From contig JAEZGY010000042.1 of the NCBI GenBank assembly GCA_023416695.1, positions 1 to 9,303 on the forward strand: a DNA stretch of 9,303 bases, in the 5' to 3' direction. This DNA is from Bacillota bacterium. GTDB taxonomy: Bacteria > Bacillota > Clostridia > Lachnospirales > Lachnospiraceae. Both the position numbers and the translations under genes were made by a program. This document shows positions 5,048 through 9,303 of the stretch, one piece after another; positions within the stretch are counted from its first letter, which is position 1; each line of letters opens with the position of its first letter. The notes beneath the pieces were generated by a model. It made no database searches. It was given only the letters and a program-made list of their open reading frames with translations, and was not told the DNA's origin.

Positions 5048-5884
5048 TTAAACATTACCTACAAACACACGCTTCAAGTACTTCTGTGCCTCTTTTTGTA
5101 GCTCAAATAATAACGCAACATCAGTGGGTTCTTTGTCCCTCATATGCCTTCGTGGGAAAAATCTTGTGAGGTGTAATGGCATATTAGGATCAACAGAAGC
5201 TAGCCACTTTGAAAGCTCTCTAATTTCCTCTCTTGTGTCATTCTCCCCTGGTACAATTAATGTGGTAATTTCCACATGGGCATGTTTAGCCGCTAACTGA
5301 ATGAAGGCTTTGACATATTCCAAATTGCCACCTAATTTATCATAATATTCCTTGGTAAAACCCTTTAAATCGATATTATACGCATCAATATAAGGGAGAA
5401 TCTCATTGGCGGCTTCCATAGAAAGAGATCCGTTGGTGACCACTACATTTAGCATATCATACTCATGAATGAGCTTTGCGGTATCCCTAACAAATTCATA
5501 TCCAACTAATGGTTCATTATAGGTAAATGCTAACCCTATATTCCCTTGACTTTTCAAAGCATAGGCTTCTTTTGCTAGGATCTCTGGAGTCACAGTAAAA
5601 GCTTCTACCTCCTCTTTATGAGCCATTGCAATAGAATCATTCTGACAGAAGGGACAATTGAGGTTACAACCAAAACTACCAACTGATAAAATCATACTTC
5701 CTGGATGAAAACAGGCCAGTGGTTTCTTTTCAATAGGATCTAATGAGAGGCTGGTAATCTGTCCATAATTAATGCAAAGACTACTTCCTTTCTCATTTCT
5801 CCTTGCTTTGCATCTTCCAACCTGTCCCTCTTTTAAACGACAGTGATGCATACACACATTACAAACGATTTCCTTACCTTCCAT
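5048..5884 (-). CDS. amrS: AmmeMemoRadiSam system radical SAM enzyme
   Basis: This 278-aa protein is a radical SAM enzyme of the pyruvate-formate-lyase-activase-like group. GCNLNCPFC supplies Cys73-x3-Cys77-x2-Cys80 for the 4Fe-4S cluster that cleaves S-adenosylmethionine. An N-terminal cysteine set (CNVCMHHC at 8-15 and Cys25) is typical of this subfamily and may bind a further metal or cluster. TYNEPLVGYEF (121-131), VVVTNGS (147-153) and HLTRFFPRRHM (238-248) are family signatures. It stops at VFVGNV, without the C-terminal CxxCG zinc-ribbon-like tail seen in longer relatives. A natural TAA with no downstream remnant suggests a short form, not damage. The start has AGGAGG (5896-5891). It is the last gene of an operon after the MEMO1-AMMECR1 fusion, the partner that gives the system its name. 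The product of the system is unknown to me. Confidence 0.92.
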   Translation of the reverse strand: MEGKEIVCNVCMHHCRLKEGQVGRCKARRNEKGSSLCINYGQITSLSLDPIEKKPLACFHPGSMILSVGSFGCNLNCPFCQNDSIAMAHKEEVEAFTVTPEILAKEAYALKSQGNIGLAFTYNEPLVGYEFVRDTAKLIHEYDMLNVVVTNGSLSMEAANEILPYIDAYNIDLKGFTKEYYDKLGGNLEYVKAFIQLAAKHAHVEITTLIVPGENDTREEIRELSKWLASVDPNMPLHLTRFFPRRHMRDKEPTDVALLFELQKEAQKYLKRVFVGNV

Positions 5885-5924
5885 GCTTCACCTCCTGATC
5901 ATTATGCAGGCAATCTATAAAACA

Positions 5925-7319
5925 CTAAAAATGGCGAATGACCTCAAACCTCTGTAACTTTACGTCCTCTTTCTCAGCAATACCTGCTTTTTGCTTAGCA
6001 ATACGAATCTGCTCCTCTATTGTGTCTATCCCTTCTAGATTCGGTAACAGTAGGCCTCTTTTATAGCCTTTGGAAACGATGACTCCGTATTTTTTTACAT
6101 CCAGCTCCTCTGGAGACGCAATGTCAGTGGTTGGTCCTAATACATCCACACTATACTCAAGATACTCTAATTCCCCTACTTCAACAGGGTCAAATCTTGG
6201 ATCATGCACAGCCGCATTGATGGCATTCTCTATAATCTCTTCAGCTAAAGAATTTTTCGTTGGTGCTGTTGTTCCAATACACCCACGGAGCCTTCCCTCA
6301 ATTTTTAAGGACACAAAGCAGCCTGCTCTACTATTAAGAAGTTCTTCTGGTAAATCCTCCTCTACCCAAATCTTTCTTCCACTACTTACATACTCCTCTA
6401 AGGATTTTCTGGCTAATTTGACATAGCTATCCTCTTTTTCTTTTCTTTCTTCTCGTCGCTTTCTCTTATCGAAATTGACCTTTTCAAGTATTTTTCTATC
6501 CACCTTAAAGCCAAGCGGGTGAAAGGAAACAATACCATAACCTACACCAAAGGGACCTTCATAAGAGAGCTTCCTAGCCTTCACATCAATTCCATCTAAT
6601 ACTCCAGCCATCATACAGAAAGAACGCTGACCACATTCTCCTGCTAGCTCACAGAACTCTTCCTTCATCATCAGTAAACTATAAAAATCCGCATTGGAAA
6701 CATAGTCCATTATCTGGTTGTCATATTCTGGCCCCTCTTTTTTATAACCATAAGGGCCTTCCTTCTTTAGTCGATGAGATAAATCACCACTAGCAATAAA
6801 AACTATGTTCCTTCCTAACTCTGTGGCTGTTTTTTGAATGAGTTGCCCTAATTTATAATGCTCTTCAAAGGAAAAACCAGACAAGCCGATACGGACGAAT
6901 TTACTTGACAACTGCTCTCCACAAGCCTCTTTTATAAAGTAAAGAGGTACCATAGTTCCATGATCAAGGTTTGCCTCTCGTTCCCCTAAGAAGCCTGCTG
7001 CTATGTCATTCTTCTCTGATAACGTAACCAAGTAGTTGCTAAACTCTTGATCGTATTTAATTTGAAAGGAAACCTGAGGTGCTCTGAAGCCTCCAAAGTC
7101 TCCCACAGCACTACTTCCTGGCGAAATATGAAAATAATCTGCATACATGATACTATGAGGAGATACAATCACAATGGTATCTGGATTCAGGTGTTTGATA
7201 TCCTCTGCTACCTCTTTGTAAGCATTGATGGTTTCCCCAATCTCTTTTTCTTGTCCCTTTCCTACTGCTGGTACAATCAGTGGTGGATGTGGAACGATAT
7301 AAGCTGCTTTGATATTCAC
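5925..7319 (-). CDS. MEMO1-AMMECR1 fusion (AmmeMemoRadiSam proteins B and A)
   Basis: This 464-aa protein joins two domains. Residues 1-270 form a MEMO1/LigB-like domain related to class III extradiol dioxygenases: His11 (PHPPLI), His55 (SPHS) and Glu228 (AGECG) are placed like the iron ligands of LigB, and LDHG (His120) and GDLSH (His182) are further active-site-like motifs. A charged linker (about 275-298, KRKRREERKEK) leads to an AMMECR1 domain (298-464) with its invariant LRGCIGT (344-350). The start is GTG at 7319, fixed by AAGGAGGT (7333-7326). It lies 22 bases after thpR and 40 bases before the radical SAM gene, so the three are one operon. Fusion makes the A and B subunits stoichiometric with each other. 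The family role is conserved across all domains of life but its reaction is not established; dioxygenase activity is inference only, and unlikely in a strict anaerobe. Confidence 0.93.
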   Translation of the reverse strand: MNIKAAYIVPHPPLIVPAVGKGQEKEIGETINAYKEVAEDIKHLNPDTIVIVSPHSIMYADYFHISPGSSAVGDFGGFRAPQVSFQIKYDQEFSNYLVTLSEKNDIAAGFLGEREANLDHGTMVPLYFIKEACGEQLSSKFVRIGLSGFSFEEHYKLGQLIQKTATELGRNIVFIASGDLSHRLKKEGPYGYKKEGPEYDNQIMDYVSNADFYSLLMMKEEFCELAGECGQRSFCMMAGVLDGIDVKARKLSYEGPFGVGYGIVSFHPLGFKVDRKILEKVNFDKRKRREERKEKEDSYVKLARKSLEEYVSSGRKIWVEEDLPEELLNSRAGCFVSLKIEGRLRGCIGTTAPTKNSLAEEIIENAINAAVHDPRFDPVEVGELEYLEYSVDVLGPTTDIASPEELDVKKYGVIVSKGYKRGLLLPNLEGIDTIEEQIRIAKQKAGIAEKEDVKLQRFEVIRHF

Positions 7320-7325
7320 GTAATG

Positions 7326-7333
7326 ACCTCCTT
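7326..7333 (-). promoter_or_regulatory. Ribosome binding site fixing a GTG start
   Basis: AAGGAGGT (minus, 7333-7326) is a near-perfect anti-16S match six bases before GTG 7319. It lies just past the thpR stop codon (7344-7342). Confidence 0.75.
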
Positions 7334-7341
7334 ATGGCTTC

Positions 7342-7887
7342 TTATCCCTGTAACCTAACCTCATTAAGACTACTATATACTAATCTTCCTTCTATTCGCT
7401 CTGACTTCATTAGGCTGATGCTTTCTACTCTCATACTCATATTAGGGATACTTTTCGAAAACCTACTCTCTTCAAACCCTTGCTTCATGACACACCTTCT
7501 TGCCAAGGTAATATGGGGCTTAAAAGGTTTGTCATCTACTGAAAAATGATGCTCTTTTAAGCCATTTACTAGGGCTTTCTGTAACCTACCTAATTCATCA
7601 TTATCTTTGATTCCACACCAGTATAAGTATTCCTTTTGCCTGACAAATTTGCCAAGACCACCTATTTCTATGGTGATAGGTGATCTCGTAGATATCCTGT
7701 CATTTAATACAGTTATAATGTCTGGAATACGTTCAGGTGACACTTCCCCTATAAACGCTATGGTTAAATGTAGATTCTCTATTCTTGTAAAACTACCTTT
7801 TACCGATTTGAGGCGTAAATCTTTAATCGTTTTGGCTAAATGTTCTTTCACTTCATTGGTAAAATTAATTGCAATAAACACTCTCAT
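7342..7887 (-). CDS. thpR: RNA 2',3'-cyclic phosphodiesterase (ThpR/LigT family)
   Basis: The 181-aa protein belongs to the 2H phosphoesterase superfamily, which opens 2',3'-cyclic phosphates at RNA ends and can ligate tRNA halves in vitro. Both catalytic histidine motifs are present and evenly placed: HLTI (40-43) and HITL (125-128), the latter within the typical FKPHITLAR. The N-terminus MRVFIAINF is the family's first strand, and the length fits (about 175-190 aa). The start is ATG, with AGGAAG about ten bases upstream. It heads the operon with the MEMO1-AMMECR1 fusion and the radical SAM enzyme. There is no evidence that its natural substrate is linked to theirs, but co-transcription suggests a shared condition. 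Confidence 0.92.
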   Translation of the reverse strand: MRVFIAINFTNEVKEHLAKTIKDLRLKSVKGSFTRIENLHLTIAFIGEVSPERIPDIITVLNDRISTRSPITIEIGGLGKFVRQKEYLYWCGIKDNDELGRLQKALVNGLKEHHFSVDDKPFKPHITLARRCVMKQGFEESRFSKSIPNMSMRVESISLMKSERIEGRLVYSSLNEVRLQG

Positions 7888-7912
7888 AGCATCATCACTT
7901 CCTATACCCTAT

Positions 7913-7941
7913 AGTTTACCATTCTACGGACATGAATACAC
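7913..7941 (-). promoter_or_regulatory. Possible promoter of the thpR operon
   Basis: A promoter must lie between the strong terminator (ending at 7970) and the thpR start (7887). The best candidate is an extended -10, TGG followed by TAAACT (7918-7913, minus). The -35 at 17-base spacing is very poor, so recognition would rely on the TG extension. Confidence 0.3.
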
Positions 7942-7969
7942 TATGCTTTGATTTATTAATTTAAATAAA

Positions 7970-8016
7970 ATAACAATCCACCCGCTTCACATATTATGAA
8001 ACGGGTGGATTGTTAT
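7970..8016 (-). terminator. Strong intrinsic terminator of the AraC-GyrI gene, 15-bp stem
   Basis: ATAACAATCCACCCG (7970-7984) is the exact complement of 8002-8016. The loop adds a TTCA/TGAA stem (7986-7989 with 7997-8000) past one mismatch. On the minus strand the stem runs straight into TTTTATTT. It starts six bases after the stop at 8022 and insulates the thpR operon from read-through. Confidence 0.88.
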
Positions 8017-8021
8017 ATTTA

Positions 8022-8903
8022 TTAATTTGTCTTCTCTTTGATTGGCATATATAAATCTACTCCACCAAGGTGTTCAAAATTATCTCCAAACCCTAAGTGT
8101 TCCTCTAACCACTGTGCCTCTCCATAATCATATTTGCTACCTTCTAGCCATTTCGTAAACCTCTTCCAGCCACGCATTATTTCTTCTCCTAGGTTCTCCT
8201 TAGGTTCTATGGATACCACAGCATACAGGCCACCTGATATGGTTTTTGTCTTAACTTTCTCATCTGACACTTCCATGTCTTCTGGTATTGTAACACATAC
8301 CTCGTAGCCGTACTCCTCTGCACTAGCATCTGTATCTGGTGCATTGTATCCGAATATACGGTAGTTTCCATTTTGATAATCCAATTGACTAGATAACACC
8401 CATTGCTTCATTACGGAGAAAGCCCCATCCTCTGGGTTCTTTCCATAGAAGCAATAATAGGCCACTTTCATCTGTGGTAAATTACTTAACACCTTAATAT
8501 CAGGGTATTTCTCCAGCATATCCTGATCCTCTTGAACAAAATACTTCTCCATCACATCAATCCTTTCAAATTTATAGGGAACGTTACCTGTTACACATGT
8601 GCTTGGAGTATATCCAGCTACTTTTCTAAAAATCCTTGAAAAAGCATCGACACTGTTATAGGAATATTTCATAGCCACATCGATTACCTTACTATTCCCC
8701 TTGCCAAGGTCTCTTGAAGCACTACTTAGTCGTCAATTAATAAGATATTCTTTCGCTTGATATCCAGTAATGGCAAAAAAGATACGATGAAAACTTGAAA
8801 CTGACATATATGCTTGTTTCGCCATATCACTCACTTTGATATCATTCTCCAGATTATCTTCCATAAAATCAATGGATTTTTGAACTCTTTCATAATAATT
8901 CAC
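8022..8903 (-). pseudogene. AraC-family regulator with GyrI-like effector domain, interrupted by an in-frame TGA
   Basis: Read through one TGA (8735-8733), this is a single 293-codon frame with a complete layout: first HTH (about 1-50, starting MNYYERVQKSIDFMEDNLE), second HTH (VIDVAMKYSYNSVDAFSRIF, then VAGYTPS), and a GyrI-like small-molecule-binding domain (about 115-293, with RIFGYNAP and EYGYEVCVTIPEDM). The TGA is codon 57, at EYLIN-stop-RLSSA, where relatives have a basic run such as IRKRRLS, so an Arg codon was probably lost (CGA or AGA to TGA). No frameshift or other damage is seen, so it is recent or a sequencing error. I chose GTG 8903, with GAGGG seven bases upstream, over the ATG at 8921, which lacks a ribosome site. 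The C-terminal piece could restart at GTG 8678, preceded by AAGG, giving one HTH plus the effector domain (218 aa). The regulatory target is unknown. Confidence 0.85.
8733..8735 (-). other. In-frame TGA splitting the AraC-GyrI regulator
   Basis: The codon follows AAT (Asn) and precedes CGA (Arg). Both sides are in the same frame, separated by 18 codons from the GTG at 8678. It aligns with a basic residue of the linker between the two HTH motifs, so neither selenocysteine nor a natural domain boundary explains it. Confidence 0.8.
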
Positions 8904-8910
8904 TGAATAT

Positions 8911-8915
8911 CCCTC
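8911..8915 (-). promoter_or_regulatory. Ribosome binding site deciding the AraC start
   Basis: GAGGG (minus, 8915-8911) is seven bases from GTG 8903. The resulting N-terminus, MNYYERVQ, is the usual beginning of AraC-GyrI regulators of this type. Confidence 0.55.
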
Positions 8916-9017
8916 ATTCATCTTAAGATGCTTCTATACTATCATGTTTTTCCTTCCCATACCCGACTTTTTCTCTAAATGTGATTATATGTAGTTCCTT
9001 TGGACTTTTATATTTAC

Positions 9018-9080
9018 TTATTCTCCTATCTCGTCGATGAGCCATGGTGAGGTTTTAGTCTTTTGATTAAAGTAAACCAT
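9018..9080 (-). CDS. Possible 20-aa leader peptide upstream of the AraC gene
   Basis: ATG 9080 is preceded, six bases away, by GTGAGGAGGT (9096-9087), the best ribosome site in the window. It opens only 20 codons, starting MVYFNQKTKTSP and ending IDEIGE, before TAA (9020-9018). An overlapping frame from ATG 9045 gives a basic 40-aa peptide (to 8923, beginning MAHRRDRRISKYKSPK) that ends 19 bases before the AraC GTG but has no ribosome site. The pair could be a leader, a small gene broken by a frameshift, or a remnant. No function is claimed. Confidence 0.35.
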   Translation of the reverse strand: MVYFNQKTKTSPWLIDEIGE

Positions 9081-9123
9081 TTCGTTACCTCCTCACTATT
9101 TTTCTTTTGATTATATGATGTAG

Positions 9124-9172
9124 ATTTTACCACATTTATCCGTATAAAACCATAAAAAAAGATACTATACAA
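9124..9172 (-). promoter_or_regulatory. Promoter region for the short ORF and AraC gene
   Basis: On the minus strand TGTGG-TAAAAT (TAAAAT at 9129-9124) is a good extended -10 with a poor -35 (TGGTTT). An alternative pair, TTGTAT (9172-9167) and TTTTAT (9149-9144), has exact 17-base spacing. Either gives a leader reaching the GAGGAGGT at 9094-9087. No other gene in the region needs it. Confidence 0.45.
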
Positions 9173-9226
9173 TCAAGTATTAGGGGTAAAATAAATATAA
9201 TAAAACAATAGAAAATAGATACTATA
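9160..9226. repeat. Direct repeat AGATACTATA
   Basis: AGATACTATA occurs at 9160-9169 and 9217-9226, and in inverted form at 9244-9253 as part of the large hairpin. The first copy overlaps the alternative -35 of the leftward promoter. A related GATACTATGTCAATCA covers the -35 of the flavin reductase promoter (2321-2336), differing from 9161-9175 by one substitution and one insertion. AT-rich chance similarity is possible. Confidence 0.35.
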
Positions 9227-9268
9227 TCTTAGATTTTAAGTAATATAGTATCTATTTTTTTATTGTTT
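9203..9268. terminator. Large AT-rich hairpin, probably a terminator for a gene beyond the right edge
   Basis: A perfect 16-bp stem (9212-9227 with 9243-9258) is extended inward by CTTA/TAAG and outward, past a 1x2 interior loop, by AAACAATA/TATTGTTT (9203-9210 with 9261-9268). T-rich sequence follows on both strands. All neighbours run leftward, so the most natural reading is the terminator of a minus-strand gene ending right of 9303. A 66-bp near-perfect inverted repeat could also be an end or core of a small mobile repeat. Confidence 0.5.
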
Positions 9269-9291
9269 ATATTGGGTATTTATGGTAAAAT
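9263..9291 (+). promoter_or_regulatory. Possible rightward promoter at the window edge
   Basis: TGG-TAAAAT (TAAAAT at 9286-9291) is an extended -10 with a 5/6 core. TTGTTT (9263-9268), a weak -35, lies exactly 17 bases upstream. It would serve a plus-strand gene beyond the window, which cannot be seen and would compete with the terminator reading of the hairpin next to it. Confidence 0.3.
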
Positions 9292-9303
9292 ATATAATAT
9301 TTA

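Noticed and set aside
7047..7951. Plus-strand frames over the MEMO1 fusion and thpR
   Set aside because: They are antisense shadows of well-supported genes, without ribosome sites or recognisable domains.
8733..8735. Selenocysteine or programmed read-through at the in-frame TGA
   Set aside because: The position lies between two HTH motifs where relatives have Arg/Lys. Selenocysteine has no role there, the next codon is CGA and not the CUA context linked to read-through, and only a 4-bp CCTT/AAGG hairpin is nearby.

Overview
The window reads as low-GC, Gram-positive Clostridia, with a Lachnospiraceae-like flavour. This is inferred from AT-rich intergenic DNA, strong AGGAGG-type ribosome sites, an anaerobic flavin reductase carried as a lipoprotein, an AmmeMemoRadiSam locus and an AraC-GyrI regulator. 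No taxon can be fixed from the sequence alone. All large genes lie on the minus strand. The only plus-strand genes I support are three small ORFs. I see no rRNA, tRNA, CRISPR array or transposase.

Left part (1-2780): the first 28 codons of a CsbD-like stress protein leave the left edge. A 51-codon plus-strand ORF follows and ends at a strong hairpin terminator. Beyond the terminator, facing it, lies a 573-aa lipoprotein reductase with a covalent-FMN domain followed by an FAD domain, built like extracellular fumarate/urocanate-type reductases but with a divergent substrate pocket. Its promoter and a leader-region inverted repeat are visible. The gap upstream holds a short AT-rich hairpin and a possible 36-aa membrane peptide.

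Middle (2790-4965): a MarR-type regulator and a small flavodoxin form a two-gene operon. A perfect 18+18 bp inverted repeat overlaps the operon's promoter. It reads as two similar operator half-palindromes two helical turns apart, which suggests autorepression, and it may also end transcription of the preceding creatininase-family hydrolase gene. A 56-codon Pro/Gln-rich small ORF with its own terminator lies on the plus strand next to the hydrolase promoter.

Right (5048-7887): thpR (2',3'-cyclic phosphodiesterase), a MEMO1-AMMECR1 fusion and the AmmeMemoRadiSam radical SAM enzyme form a tight minus-strand operon. The family-level system is widely conserved but its chemistry is not settled, so the extra thpR partner is of interest.

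Far right (8022-9303): an AraC-type regulator with a GyrI-like effector domain is split by an in-frame TGA between its two helix-turn-helix motifs and is probably a recent pseudogene. Upstream are a very short ORF with an excellent ribosome site, an extended -10 promoter, and a large AT-rich hairpin that may terminate a gene beyond the right edge. I did not find a clearly new multi-gene system. The best leads are the MarR operator, the divergent flavin reductase, the thpR-AmmeMemoRadiSam linkage and the interrupted regulator.
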